Of a DNA stretch of 64,000 nt, positions 9,219-19,600 are shown one piece after another. The stretch comes from Helicobacter canis (GTDB lineage Bacteria; Campylobacterota; Campylobacteria; Campylobacterales; Helicobacteraceae): positions 124,001-188,000 of the forward strand of contig NZ_VXKE01000001.1 of assembly GCF_008693005.1 (NCBI RefSeq). The letters are read 5' to 3'. Numbering within the stretch: the first letter of the stretch is position 1; every line of letters starts with the position of its first letter. A program made the translations under genes and the position numbers. Under the pieces are notes generated by a model. It did not search any database. It was not told the DNA's origin and saw only the letters and a program-made list of their open reading frames with translations.

Positions 9219-9959
9219 CTAATACCACACCTTACCAAAATACAGCCCCTGCGGACTCGCTGGCATAGAGTAGCTGCGACGCACTGCGCTAAGCTGGGCT
9301 AGAAAATCTTCTTGTGTGATGATACCTTTTGAAACAGCAAGACAAGCTCCAAGCAGCAGCCGCACTTGCGCGCGCAAAAAGCCATTTCCCACAAGACGCA
9401 CGACATAGCACTGCTGCCCAGCATAGATTCTAGGGCTTATACACGCGCTATAAATGGTGCGTGTGGTGGTTTTGGGATTTGAGCCGGTTTTAGAAAAAAG
9501 CGCGAAATTATGCTCCCCTACACAAAGCTGCAAGCACTCTTGCAAAGTGCGGTAATCCCCTAGCGACTCCCTTGCGATAAAAGGGGCAAAAAATGGCAGC
9601 AAATAATGCGGGCTAAAAATGTAGATATACGACCTTGCGTGCGCGCTAAATCGTGGGTGAAAGTCCTTAGACACTTCCCATAGTGCGCGAAGCTTGATAT
9701 GGGGGTAAAGCTTTGGGACTAGCAGCTCATAGAGTCGCGCACTCTCCCAGCAGTCTCTAGCACAAATGCGCACAATCATTCCTAGAGAATGCACCCCTTT
9801 ATCTGTGCGCCCTGCGCCAACTATGGGAGAATCTATGCCAAGTGTTAATAAAGTGGATTCTAGTGTCTCGCTAACACTTGTAATGCCAGCGGTGCGCTGC
9901 GGAGCAAACCCGCTAAAGCTCGCTCCATTATAAGCGATCTTTAGCGCGAAGTATTTCAT
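9219..9959 (-). CDS. truA: tRNA pseudouridine(38-40) synthase TruA
   Basis: A 246-residue enzyme that isomerises uridines in the anticodon arm of tRNA. The catalytic aspartate is in GAGRTDKGVHS near residue 52. Other family parts are FALKIAYNGASFSGFAPQ at the N-terminus and a C-terminal region around VRLVGNGFLRAQVRLLLG. Length is normal. It follows the small beta-barrel gene by 5 nt on the same strand, so they are probably cotranscribed, though the pairing has no obvious functional meaning. Confidence 0.93.
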   Translation of the reverse strand: MKYFALKIAYNGASFSGFAPQRTAGITSVSETLESTLLTLGIDSPIVGAGRTDKGVHSLGMIVRICARDCWESARLYELLVPKLYPHIKLRALWEVSKDFHPRFSAHARSYIYIFSPHYLLPFFAPFIARESLGDYRTLQECLQLCVGEHNFALFSKTGSNPKTTTRTIYSACISPRIYAGQQCYVVRLVGNGFLRAQVRLLLGACLAVSKGIITQEDFLAQLSAVRRSYSMPASPQGLYFGKVWY

Positions 9960-9964
9960 AAGTT

Positions 9965-10456
9965 TTAGAAGATAAGTCCTAGTGTCAAAGCAACTTGGTG
10001 CTGTGATTGGCGGACATCTGTGCCAAGGATTTTAGGCTTCTGCCAGCTTGCATCAATACCGATACTTAGAGGCAAGATAGGAATATCAAAGTAGATTCCA
10101 TAATTTAGCGCAGTTGTATCTGCATAGCCAGCATCTTTAAACCCAGACCAGCTCGCCCCGACATACGGCGTAAAGCGGAAGATCCTATACCCCATAAGTC
10201 CGCCTGCTTGGATATTAGCAAAGCCTTTTTGCTCATCTACTCCAAAGATGTAGTTATACTTCACCATAGGCGCGACTGTGAAGCCATTACCACCAAGCCA
10301 GATTCTAGCATAGCCACCTAGATCGCTTGTCTTGCTCGGCGTAGCCACACCATAGCTCACACCCGCTTCTGGATTGATCTTAAACTTCCCAATCCCAATT
10401 GCAAAGCTTGATGACACAAGCCCACAAAGTAAAGCAACTGCTACTAGCTTTTTCAT
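9965..10456 (-). CDS. Small outer-membrane beta-barrel protein
   Basis: 163 residues from the ATG at 10456, which has AAGGAG 7 nt upstream; the longer frame to 10501 has no ribosome site. Residues 1-19 (MKKLVAVALLCGLVSSSFA) are a clear signal peptide. The mature part has alternating strands (GVSYGVATPS, GGYARIWLGG, YRIFRFTPYVGASWSG) and ends in a strand finishing LTLGLIF with a terminal Phe, as expected for an eight-stranded outer-membrane barrel. The specific function is unknown. Confidence 0.82.
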   Translation of the reverse strand: MKKLVAVALLCGLVSSSFAIGIGKFKINPEAGVSYGVATPSKTSDLGGYARIWLGGNGFTVAPMVKYNYIFGVDEQKGFANIQAGGLMGYRIFRFTPYVGASWSGFKDAGYADTTALNYGIYFDIPILPLSIGIDASWQKPKILGTDVRQSQHQVALTLGLIF

Positions 10457-10489
10457 AGTAGTCTCCTTAATAATTAAAATAAAGTCGCA

Positions 10490-10495
10490 ACTATA
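10490..10495 (-). promoter_or_regulatory. -10-like TATAGT for the beta-barrel/truA unit
   Basis: TATAGT on the minus strand about 34 nt before the ATG at 10456. Weaker than the other boxes. Confidence 0.35.
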
Positions 10496-10542
10496 ACACA
10501 AACTTCTTTACACTTGGTTACACAAGTAAATCTAGGTAGAAT

Positions 10543-13020
10543 CTAGCTTCTATTGCACATATTGACATACGCGCAATATTGACACTTCGTGCCATCTTGC
10601 ACTTTCTCAAAGCACACTTCTTGGCTCATCTGCGCAAGAGTCTCTATAATGAGTGCCCTATGCTCTTCAAATGCATCTGGCGCGAGTATTTCTACGCGCT
10701 TTTGGAGAGTCTTAGACTCTTTTAGATAATACACTAGCGACTCTATATGGCTAGGCTTTGTGCCTTGCAAGCCCTGCGCATAAGCAGAGTCTTCAAACCT
10801 AAGTGCGCTAGATTCTAGGGCTAGGCGGTAGAATGCCAGCTGGGATAAATGCTTAGCTTTAATCTTACTATCTGCGCTAGGCTTAGAGAATTTATAGTCG
10901 ATCACGCGCCAGCTGCCATCTGCTAGTATATCGATGCGATCGATTTTGCCAGCGACTTGGTAGTGCATACCACCAGCGCAAATACTAGAGCTAAACCCCT
11001 GCTCACACGCCGCCACGCGGAATCCATACCGCTTGGCAAATGCCTTCTCCTGTGTGAAAATCCCCTTTAGCCCCTGTGCGATTAGCTCATAGTCAAAGCC
11101 CTGTGTAGCATTGTCGCAAAGCTGCTTGCCTAATGCCTTCAAGCACTCCTGCCAAACCTTCTCCACAAGCTTTTCATCACACAGCGCAAGTGCCTGTGCG
11201 CCAAAGGCTTGCTCCAAAGCATTATGCACAATCACACCCAAAGCCTTAGGCTCTAAGCTAGATTCTAGTGAAAGGTCTGGCTCTTTGAGCCTAGCGATAT
11301 AGCGGTAGTAAAACTTCCTTTTACACTCCATAAACATCGCCAAACTCGTAGGTGAGAAAGTAAAGTCCTTTACAAGCCCTACAATCTCTTCTTCTGCATA
11401 GGGCTTTAAAGAGCTTGGCGGAAAAAGTGCGTAGAGATTATCGCCATTATCGCGCTTAATAGCTATGCCTTGTAGCTCTAGCTCATCGAGCAAGCTAGAT
11501 TCCCTAGATTCTTCATTATGTGTAAATGTGAGAAACACTCCCTTGCGCGTTTTAGAAAAAAGCTGGTAGTAATAATGCTTTTGTAGATTCTCCCTATCTT
11601 GCAAGGTGGGCATTTGCAGTCTCTCTCTAATTGCCGTGTTTAAGAACACATCGCTTTCTTTAATCCTAGGGATAAAGCCACTATTGCAATCCACCACAAT
11701 CGCATAATCACACGCAAGCCCCCTAGTCTCTAAAATCCCCATAACGCGCACTTTACCCCCACGCACATCATCAACACTTAGCTCCGCAAGGCGCAAGAAA
11801 ACTAGCTCAAGCAGCTGCTCATAGCTAAAATCTAGCACGCCCTCAACACGCAAATAATCTCCAATAATCTCCAAAACCTTAGCCTGCAAGCGCACGCTAA
11901 TTGGGCAAGGTGGCAGCTCATCTAGCAGTGCCTTATAGCTAGAATCTAAAGGGCTTTTGCTAGAGTCTTTGGCAAGCGATTGGGTAAAAATATAACTAAA
12001 GATAGATTCTATAAAGGCAAGATTGCTGCCTTTAGGCTGCGTGAAGCCCTGCATAGTGGCATAGAGCGCATCATACCACGCGCGATTTTTAGCAGATGAT
12101 AAAAAGTCTTTCCCCATAGCATAGTTGAGATTGCGCGCAGAATCTAGCAGGGCAAAATACTTGCTAAAGCTCTCATCTGGCGTGATGATAAGGATTTCAT
12201 CACCGCTAACACCACTTGCTAGCAGCTCGCGCACTTTCTCTAGCACGAAGCTACACTGCCCCAAACGCAGCTCAAACGATAGCGCGCTAATGGGTGCTAT
12301 CTGGGGGATTTGGGCTTGGCTAATGACCTTAGCAGATGAGCTAGAATCTGCCCCACTAGAATCTAGCACAAATGTATAGCTAAATCCGGGCTCTACACTC
12401 TCACTAAGCCAGCTAAAATACTTGTAGTTGTAGTGGTCTGTTTGGATATGGATATGCAAGGGTCTATACGCACTTAGGCAGTAGAGCTTCTCGCGCTCAA
12501 TTGGGCTAAGCAGCCCGTCAAGATAGAGCTCTATCTGGCTAAAGCCCTGCACAAACTCCTTAATCACTTCTTGCTTATCATCAAACCACCCCAGCCCAAG
12601 CTCATCAAGCTTAGCGATAAAACGCGTATAAATCTCCTCCAAAATCTCCAAATGCTCTTCATAATCTGCATAAATATCGCGCAATGGGATTTCGCTCATC
12701 GCTACATTATGGCACGCGATCTCGCGGAAAAATGGCAGGAGAAACTCGCTCCCTTGCAGATACCCTAGGAAACTTCGCTCAAAGACAAGCAGCTTTGTAA
12801 GAGAGGGCTTGAGCTCAAGCAAATCACGCAAAATCGTATGGAGTAGAATCCTATAAATATGCGAAGAAGCAGCACTTTTGCTAGGAGTAAAAAATGCACG
12901 AGAAAATAGCTCTTCTATCCCCATAGCCTTAGGCATAAGTCCTTGGGGCAAGCTGGCATAAAAGCTCATTATGGCTCTTTGCGTGGAGAAGACAAAGAGC
13001 CTAGAATCTAGCGCGTGCAT
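10543..13020 (-). CDS. addB: AddB-like recombination nuclease subunit
   Basis: An 825-residue protein resembling the AddB half of AddAB, the helicase-nuclease that processes DNA double-strand ends. The C-terminal PD-(D/E)XK nuclease is visible as KIDRIDI followed by WRVIDYKFSKP. Four cysteines sit at the places used for the AddB 4Fe-4S cluster: one in FMECKRKFYYRYI ahead of the nuclease and a C-x2-C-x5-C group (CQYCAYVNMC) at the C-terminus. I see no Walker A motif in the N-terminal part, as in Campylobacterota AddB. It lies 3 nt after the HdeD-like gene on the same strand. AddA is not in the window. Confidence 0.87.
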   Translation of the reverse strand: MHALDSRLFVFSTQRAIMSFYASLPQGLMPKAMGIEELFSRAFFTPSKSAASSHIYRILLHTILRDLLELKPSLTKLLVFERSFLGYLQGSEFLLPFFREIACHNVAMSEIPLRDIYADYEEHLEILEEIYTRFIAKLDELGLGWFDDKQEVIKEFVQGFSQIELYLDGLLSPIEREKLYCLSAYRPLHIHIQTDHYNYKYFSWLSESVEPGFSYTFVLDSSGADSSSSAKVISQAQIPQIAPISALSFELRLGQCSFVLEKVRELLASGVSGDEILIITPDESFSKYFALLDSARNLNYAMGKDFLSSAKNRAWYDALYATMQGFTQPKGSNLAFIESIFSYIFTQSLAKDSSKSPLDSSYKALLDELPPCPISVRLQAKVLEIIGDYLRVEGVLDFSYEQLLELVFLRLAELSVDDVRGGKVRVMGILETRGLACDYAIVVDCNSGFIPRIKESDVFLNTAIRERLQMPTLQDRENLQKHYYYQLFSKTRKGVFLTFTHNEESRESSLLDELELQGIAIKRDNGDNLYALFPPSSLKPYAEEEIVGLVKDFTFSPTSLAMFMECKRKFYYRYIARLKEPDLSLESSLEPKALGVIVHNALEQAFGAQALALCDEKLVEKVWQECLKALGKQLCDNATQGFDYELIAQGLKGIFTQEKAFAKRYGFRVAACEQGFSSSICAGGMHYQVAGKIDRIDILADGSWRVIDYKFSKPSADSKIKAKHLSQLAFYRLALESSALRFEDSAYAQGLQGTKPSHIESLVYYLKESKTLQKRVEILAPDAFEEHRALIIETLAQMSQEVCFEKVQDGTKCQYCAYVNMCNRS

Positions 13021-13023
13021 TGC

Positions 13024-13557
13024 TTAGCGACCAAACAGCGTGCGCGCACTCCACCACCCAAGCAATGAGGCAATACCAAACAACACGATAAACAAAGAAA
13101 TCATAATCCCTATGGTGATCCCACCAATAGCAGGAAATGCAATAAAAATCATCGATACAGCAATGTTAAGCACACCAAGTAGCAGCACGACCCAAAACGC
13201 GCCTGTATGAAGCTGCTTAATATCAAAGGCATAGACAAACGCCAGCACCCCGCGGAACATCGCCAAAAACGCGACAAAATACACAATCGTAGCAGAAGTA
13301 GATTCTACCCCCATACTAAAGAAAATAATCGCTAGCAGGAGATTAAAAATCCCGGAGAACAGCAAGGCTTTCGCCCCGGCAAACTCTTTAACACGGAAGT
13401 AATACAAAATATCCGCCACGCCACCTACGCACAAAAATATCGGCAGTAAAAATGCCAAGCTTGCCACCACCTCTAGTGGTGTGAAGCAGCCTACCACACC
13501 GCCGATAATAATCATCACGCTAAAAAGCACCCAAATAATCGAGCCAATTACTTGCAT
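13024..13557 (-). CDS. HdeD/DUF308-family membrane protein
   Basis: A 177-residue membrane protein with six hydrophobic segments arranged as three helical pairs, the DUF308/HdeD pattern. HdeD in E. coli is linked with acid resistance; no function can be shown here. AAAGGA precedes the ATG at 13557. It is directly upstream of addB (3-nt gap), so the nuclease may depend on its transcription. Confidence 0.8.
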   Translation of the reverse strand: MQVIGSIIWVLFSVMIIIGGVVGCFTPLEVVASLAFLLPIFLCVGGVADILYYFRVKEFAGAKALLFSGIFNLLLAIIFFSMGVESTSATIVYFVAFLAMFRGVLAFVYAFDIKQLHTGAFWVVLLLGVLNIAVSMIFIAFPAIGGITIGIMISLFIVLFGIASLLGWWSARTLFGR

Positions 13558-13659
13558 TTGTATCCTTTCATTTAAGATAAAAACCCTTGAAGATAGAATC
13601 TATTCTTCCTGCTATGTATAGCTACACACTCTCGCGCTACTTAACTTAGCCCACACACT

Positions 13660-14250
13660 CTATAACTGCATATCTTGGACGAAAGAAATTTTAGCATTAC
13701 ATTTCTTGCAGTGGTAAGCCTGTCCACTTAAAATCTTTTGATGGATAGTCTCAAGCACGCGGAACGACTCCCTGCAATCACACTTATAAAAATGCCCGAT
13801 CTCCATCTTCGCCTGCGCTATCGCATCTGCGTCCGCACCGCCTTCAAGAGATTGGGCGTTTTTATACTCTTCATACCAACGCTCGATTTTCATATCTTCT
13901 TTCATAATGTGCTCAACCAGCCAATCACGCGTGATAATGGCAAGCTTTTGCTTGAAGTCGTATTTGATATTTTGGATAAGATCAGTTACACGCTCTATCA
14001 TATCTTTGTGGATTTCTCGGTGTGCTGGGAGATTTGGGTAGCCGATTTTCTCCATATAGGCTTCTTCATCGCGGAAGTGGAACTTCATATAGTCAAAGAG
14101 CTCCATCAAAATCGCTTTAATTTCATTAGAATCCACCTGCTTGTGGATTAGTATCGCTGCTTGCTTAGCAAGCTTGAAAAGCTGCTGATGCTGCTTATCG
14201 ATATGCCCATTATGGACACTATATTGGTCGTCCCACTCAGGAATAAACAT
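13660..14250 (-). CDS. Bacteriohemerythrin with C-terminal zinc-ribbon-like tail
   Basis: A 196-residue protein. The hemerythrin part carries di-iron ligand motifs: HIDKQHQQLF, HFRDEEAY, a PAHREIH pair and WLVEHIMKED. It should bind oxygen at a non-heme di-iron centre. After it come CDC and CKKC pairs (KCDCRESF, YHCKKCNAK), enough for a small zinc-binding tail, which most stand-alone hemerythrins lack. The second of two adjacent ATGs (14250) has GAGG at proper spacing; the frame open to 14307 lies upstream of the -10 box. Campylobacter homologues protect iron-sulphur enzymes; that role is inferred here. Confidence 0.87.
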   Translation of the reverse strand: MFIPEWDDQYSVHNGHIDKQHQQLFKLAKQAAILIHKQVDSNEIKAILMELFDYMKFHFRDEEAYMEKIGYPNLPAHREIHKDMIERVTDLIQNIKYDFKQKLAIITRDWLVEHIMKEDMKIERWYEEYKNAQSLEGGADADAIAQAKMEIGHFYKCDCRESFRVLETIHQKILSGQAYHCKKCNAKISFVQDMQL

Positions 14251-14275
14251 CATAACCTCTAGGATTTTTCCGCTA

Positions 14276-14281
14276 ATTATA
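14276..14281 (-). promoter_or_regulatory. -10 box TATAAT for hemerythrin gene
   Basis: TATAAT on the minus strand, 25 nt before the ATG at 14250, supporting that start. Confidence 0.5.
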
Positions 14282-14341
14282 CAAAATAAATAAAAATATA
14301 CTAGCAAAATCCCAGCACAGAGTAAAATCTCAAAACTTCGC

Positions 14342-14347
14342 TATAAT
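14342..14347 (+). promoter_or_regulatory. -10 box TATAAT for bioB
   Basis: TATAAT in the context CGCTATAATGCG, 38 nt before the bioB ATG. An extended-type -10 without a recognisable -35. Confidence 0.6.
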
Positions 14348-14385
14348 GCGCACTTTTATACTTGCTAAGTCTTGAAGGAGCAGCA

Positions 14386-15336
14386 ATGTCCTACACTTTT
14401 GAAGAAGCTAAAGAGATTTTCTACCAGCCCTTTATGGAGCTACTTGCAAAAGCCCATAGTGTGCATACCAAGCACTTCTGCCCAAACACCATTCAAACAA
14501 GCACCCTGCTTAGTGTAAAAACCGGCTCTTGCACGGAGAACTGCAGCTACTGCGCCCAAAGTGCGCACTACTCCACTGGCACAAAACCGCAAAAAATGCT
14601 TGATAAAGCAAGCATTATCGCCCTAGCCAAAAAGGCAAAAGAAGCTGGGAGCTCGCGCTTTTGTATGGGGGCTTCAGGGCGCAGCCCTAGTGAAGAGGAG
14701 CTAGAAGAGATTTGTGAAAGTATAGAAGAAGTCAAAAAGCTAGGGCTAGAGACTTGCGTAACACTAGGGCTTCTCTCTAAAGAGAATGCCCTAAAGCTTA
14801 AAGATGCAGGACTAGATTTTTACAACCACAACATCGACACTTCCAAGGAGCATTACTCCCAAGTCATCTCCACGCGCACCTTTGAAGATCGGCTTGACAC
14901 CATTGCTAATGTGCGTGAAGCAGGGCTTAAAATCTGCGTAGGCGGGATCTTAGGTATGGGAGAGAGCAATGATGATAGGATCAATATGCTGCTCCTACTT
15001 GCTAATCTCCCTACCCCACCAGAGTCTGTGCCCATCAATCAGCTTGTCAAAATCCCAGGCACTCCCCTAGATAATGCCCCAGAAGTTGATAAATTTGACT
15101 TTGTCCGCACTATCGCACTTGCTAGAATCCTTATGCCCACTTCCTATATCCGCCTATCAGCTGGCAGAAAAGCGATGAGTGAAGAGCTGCAGGCATTATG
15201 CTTTTTCGCCGGGGCAAACTCTGTCTTTTATGGCGATAAGCTGCTCACCACCAGCAACGCTGCTCCTTCAAGCGATGAGCTGCTTTTCTCAAAGCTAAAT
15301 CTGCAAAAAGAGCCATTTTTAGAGATGAAAGCCTAG
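14386..15336 (+). CDS. bioB: Biotin synthase BioB
   Basis: A 316-residue radical-SAM enzyme that inserts sulphur into dethiobiotin, the last step of biotin synthesis. The SAM cluster motif CTENCSYC is at residues 49-56. The C-terminal family motif IRLSAGRKAM supplies the arginine near the second cluster, and FAGANSVFYGDKLLTT is the usual end. GAAGGAG lies 6 nt before the ATG at 14386. The frame extends to a TTG at 14362, but the ribosome site favours the ATG. bioD is about 16 kb away rather than adjacent. Confidence 0.96.
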   Translation: MSYTFEEAKEIFYQPFMELLAKAHSVHTKHFCPNTIQTSTLLSVKTGSCTENCSYCAQSAHYSTGTKPQKMLDKASIIALAKKAKEAGSSRFCMGASGRSPSEEELEEICESIEEVKKLGLETCVTLGLLSKENALKLKDAGLDFYNHNIDTSKEHYSQVISTRTFEDRLDTIANVREAGLKICVGGILGMGESNDDRINMLLLLANLPTPPESVPINQLVKIPGTPLDNAPEVDKFDFVRTIALARILMPTSYIRLSAGRKAMSEELQALCFFAGANSVFYGDKLLTTSNAAPSSDELLFSKLNLQKEPFLEMKA

Positions 15337-15359
15337 ATTCTACTAGCTCCTAGTTATGC

Positions 15360-15365
15360 TACAAT
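15360..15365 (+). promoter_or_regulatory. -10 box TACAAT for the quinone reductase/TSUP pair
   Basis: TACAAT in GCTACAATGG. The ATG at 15364 lies inside this box, which supports starting the gene at 15397. Confidence 0.55.
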
Positions 15366-15396
15366 GGCTAATCTTTACACAAATCAAGGAGCTTTT

Positions 15397-15888
15397 ATGC
15401 AAACGCTACTGCTTGTCTCACATACATTTTGGGAAGATTCTAAGGTCAATAAAGCCCTGCTAGAATCTGCCAAGTCTCTCCCTAATCTCACAATCCACAA
15501 TCTCAATACCGCCTATCCAAATGGCACAATCGATGTCGCCAAAGAAGTGGAGCTACTCACAAAAGCGCAAAAGATCATTTTCCAATTTCCGCTCTTTTGG
15601 TTTAGCACACCTGCGCTTATGAAAGAGTGGCAAGATCGCGTTTTGACACATATTTTATACGGGGAGAATCCAAAGCTTCTACACGGCAAGAGCTTTCAAG
15701 TCATCACAACACTTGGTGGCAGCAAAGATAGCTATGATGGACACCACGGATATAGCCTAGAGACGATCCTAACGCCGCTTACAAGCACCTTTAGCTATTG
15801 TGGTTGCAAGGTTTTAGAGCCTTATGCAATCTTTAGTGCCAAGCCAGACTCTCTCCCCACACAAGAGTATCTCTCACTTTTGGGCTAG
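15397..15888 (+). CDS. Flavodoxin-fold NAD(P)H-quinone oxidoreductase
   Basis: 163 residues from the ATG at 15397, with AAGGAG 6 nt upstream. The flavodoxin-like fold of the NQO/KefF/MdaB family is shown by LLVSHTFWEDSKVNKALLE at the N-terminus, then QKIIFQFPLFWFSTPALMKEW and VITTLGGS; the W-F-S-x-P-A-x-x-K element binds FMN. It should reduce quinones by two electrons and protect against redox stress. It is slightly short for the family. The TSUP gene starts 3 nt after its stop. Confidence 0.85.
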   Translation: MQTLLLVSHTFWEDSKVNKALLESAKSLPNLTIHNLNTAYPNGTIDVAKEVELLTKAQKIIFQFPLFWFSTPALMKEWQDRVLTHILYGENPKLLHGKSFQVITTLGGSKDSYDGHHGYSLETILTPLTSTFSYCGCKVLEPYAIFSAKPDSLPTQEYLSLLG

Positions 15889-15891
15889 CGC

Positions 15892-16647
15892 GTGGATTTG
15901 GGGCTTGGCTGGTATATCACGCTCTTTATCGCCTCTATCATCGGCGGGCTAGTGGGCTCGCTCTCTGGTGGAGCTGGTATGGTAACTATGCCCCTACTTT
16001 TGCTTAGTGGCATAAGCCCCTTGCAAGCCCTAGCGACAAACAAGCTGCAAGCCTGCATAGGCTCTTTGACAAGTGCAGCACACTACTATCAAAGTGGCTT
16101 AGTTGATTTGAAGCAGAGCCGCGCGCTTATTGTCATCGCAGTGGTATGCGCTAGCCTTGGCGCGCTTGCTGTGCAGTTTGTATCACTAGAGTTTTTGGCT
16201 AAAGCTCTGCCTTTTGTGATGATAGGACTTGGAATCTACTTTTTACTCTCGCCAAAAATCAGCGAGCAAGATCGCGCGCACTCTATCAGCAAGCCCTATC
16301 TCTATGGCTCTTGTGCGCTTGCTAGTGTCTATGGCGGATTTATGGGGGTGGGGATTGGCTCATTTATCTTAGCTATCCTTGTAGCAGTCGCTGGCTATGG
16401 ACTTAGCAAGGCTTTGGCACACTCTCGCTGGATAGTCTTTAGTATCAATCTCTCTTCTACGGCATTTTTCTTACTAGGCGGGCAGGTGTTGTGGATTCTA
16501 GGGATTATGATGTGTATAGGGCAGATGATTGGCGCAAGCCTAGGGGCGAGACTTGCTATCAAGCACGGGGGCAAGATTATCCGCCCAGCAGTGATTGTGC
16601 TCTGCTTTGCTATCTCCACACAGCTGCTTATCAAAGAGTTTTTCTAA
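15892..16647 (+). CDS. TSUP-family (TauE/SafE) membrane transporter
   Basis: A 251-residue integral membrane protein with about eight hydrophobic helices. The N-terminal repeat signature (GGLVGSLSGGAGMVTMPLLLL, with LATNKLQ after it) and its second-half counterpart (GGFMGVGIGSFIL) identify the TSUP family. Members export sulphite, sulphoacetate or other organosulphur anions; the substrate is unknown. The start is a GTG 3 nt after the quinone reductase stop, with no strong ribosome site, so translation is probably coupled. Confidence 0.83.
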   Translation: MDLGLGWYITLFIASIIGGLVGSLSGGAGMVTMPLLLLSGISPLQALATNKLQACIGSLTSAAHYYQSGLVDLKQSRALIVIAVVCASLGALAVQFVSLEFLAKALPFVMIGLGIYFLLSPKISEQDRAHSISKPYLYGSCALASVYGGFMGVGIGSFILAILVAVAGYGLSKALAHSRWIVFSINLSSTAFFLLGGQVLWILGIMMCIGQMIGASLGARLAIKHGGKIIRPAVIVLCFAISTQLLIKEFF

Positions 16648-16667
16648 AGTCCCTTGCTAGAATCTAG

Positions 16668-19600
16668 CTAAAAGTGTATCCCAGCACTTGCATTGACATT
16701 GATTGAGTAGTAGTCTGCACCTACTTGCGAGCTAAACCCAAGCCGCGCGAAATACCGCTTATAGTTTATCTGCGCATTAAGCCCACCATAAAATCCGTGC
16801 ATACTTAGCTGATGATTTTGGCTAAACCACAAATGCGAAAAATCGCTAAATGCGCTTTGGCTCTGCAAGTTTGTCAAAAGGCGCAAGGTGTAGAATCCAA
16901 ATCCATTGACACTAAAGCTAATGGATTCTAGCGACTTAGCATAGCCGATATGCAAGCCTAGGCTAGAGCCTAGGGTATTGTAAGTCGCGCTTGCATAAGA
17001 TCTAGCAAAGATACCGCCTTGCTCGGCGTAGCTGCCTTGCGCGACTAGAGAGTAGTTGAGCAGTGCCATAGGCTTAAACACCACAGCTTTGTAGGCAAAA
17101 TCCTTAGCGATCCCAACTTGCGCATTGAGCAGATACTGCATAAAAGAGCTTTGCAAACTTTGTGGAGCGGCGATGATAGATCGCGTAGTGGCGTTTGCGC
17201 CAAGCCCAGCACTAAGCGCGCTTATCAAGCTTATATGCTTCAAATCCCACATCGCGCTACCACCTAGCGAGAAAGAGTTCGCGCTAGCTTGCGTGTAGGT
17301 GTGCTTGGCTTGGTTATTAGTGAAGTCTAAAAAGCCCCCGATTATGAGAGAGCTACTCATCGCGCGCTTTGCTTGGATAGTGGTGGAGATGGCGTTAGAG
17401 CGGTAGGAGCTATGCGCAAAATGCGTGTAGTTGGTGCTAAGGGCTACTTCGTTTTTCTTACCTGCAAGAGTGCTAGTAATATCAGCAAGCAGCTTTGTTT
17501 GCAGCATATTTGTGCCAGCCACAGCCGCAAGTCTTGGGAGCTTGCGGTAGGCTAGTGGCATAGGGCTTGCAATCGCAGAGTCCGCCAAAAACGCAAGGCT
17601 ATTGACGATAAGGTTTTCTTGGAGTGTAAGGGTGTCTTGCATAGCTTGGAGCGGGGCATTTTCCGCAAGGCTATCAAGGCTTGCTTGATACAATGGGCTA
17701 GCGGCGTTTGTGATCGCGCCAAAGTAGTCTTGGTAGTCTTTTGATAGGCTAGGGTCTTGAAAAATATCTTTCAGTGTCTCGCCCATCGTAGAATCCCCAC
17801 TTGGCTTAAAGGCATCATCTCGCAATGTAGTGCTAAGACTTTGGCTAGCGTGGTCGTAGGTAAAATCTAGGACATTATTGCTCTTTGGCAAAATAGTGTC
17901 AAACTTCCCTGTGTGATCTTTGAGCGAGCCGAGATTGAGTTGTATCGTTTTCCCAGCAGTGAGTAAGCTTCCCTCGCCGCTATATATGGGGACAAACTCC
18001 AGCGCACCGCCTTTTATATCATAGCTATTTGCTTCTAGCTTGGAGTTGAGACTCCCACTAAAGGCGATTTGCAGTTTTGCACTAGAGTCTTGCGTATAAG
18101 AGCCATTGATTGTAAGGGTGTTTTGTGAAAGGCTAGTAATGGGCGTAGCACCAAATCCTGCCATAACAATACCGCCTAGATTCTCTACCTTGCTTGTGCT
18201 TGTCTGTATATCACTTCCTGCAGCTATGCTGCCAGAGCCGGCTAAGATTCCACCATTTGTGAGCTTTACACCAGAAGTAGAGAGAGTCGCGCCATTGGTA
18301 TTTGTGCCGCCTATGACAGAGCCTAGCTGGATTACTCCGCCATTATCCGCATAGGTCGTGCCTTTAATTGTCGCGCTATTTTCAATATGCACAATTCCAA
18401 AATCTTTGGCATAAGCGTTTTTCTCTATCACACCGCCACTTAGTAGCAAAACCCCAGCACTTTCCGCATAGGCATTGCTATGGACGAGCTTACCGCTTTT
18501 ACTTAGCTCTAGCACACCTTGCAAAACGCGTGTCGCACCTTCATAGGTATTTGCCCCACTTAAGGTTAGCTTCCCAGCTCCTACTTTGATAAGCCCTGCC
18601 TTTTTGATGTCTTTTAGCTCTTCTTTAGGTGAGTTCCACGCACCATCTATATGCCATTTATCTTCCCATAATCGCTGGTCTATATCATTGCTAAACTCAC
18701 CGCTTAGCCCCTTTGTATCAATGGTATAAAAGGCTTGATTTTCACCCTCAAAATGCTCTACACTATTTTTATTCATACGATTGACATCAAGCCGTGCTAA
18801 ACCCTTAAGGGCTTTTTGCACATCTAAAATCCCCTGCCCAAAGACTTCTTCTTTGCTAAGCTTGATAATGCCTTCAGGGCTGCCATCTACTTTAATAACA
18901 CTATCCAAAATTTTTTTAAGAAAAGTCTCATCTTTATAACCTATGGCTTGCAAGTCCTTTTTTACTTGGGCTTCATCTATCTTGCCATCTGTGGTTGTTG
19001 GTATCTCATCGCCTACATAGATGATATTAGCCAACGACCCTTTGCCAAGATATTTCAGCATAAGTTTTGGAGCTTTAAAGTCATTGTTTGCCGTAGTGAG
19101 CAGCACATCAGCGATCTGCGCTCCACCTAGGAAGCCAAATTTCTGCTGCACGAGCATTGCCGCACCACTTACCATAGGCGTAGCTTGTGATGTCCCACTC
19201 ATACCACAAAACTCTTCTTGCTCTCCGCCGCTACACATAGGTCTTTGATCCGCCCCCGGAAGTTTATCTGTCTTGCCAAAATACGCGTTTGCAGAGTCTA
19301 TATCAACCCCCGGAGCTGTGATAGCATAAAGTGCCGCCCCTTTAAAAGCATTGCTAAAAGCTGGCGAAGCACTGCAATCATATGGATAACTACCACTGCT
19401 ACACATTCCACTTTTAATTATCAATTCTCTTTTGCCACCCTCTTCTTTGACTTCAATGCCATCAGCGTTTAACGCCCCCACCACAAGCCAAGCACGCAGC
19501 TCCTCATCATAGCTTGCCGCCACAGCTGCAGCACTTGGGCTAATCCTCCCATCATTCCCAGCACCCCAAATATTAAGAATGTCTTTTTCCTTAGATATGC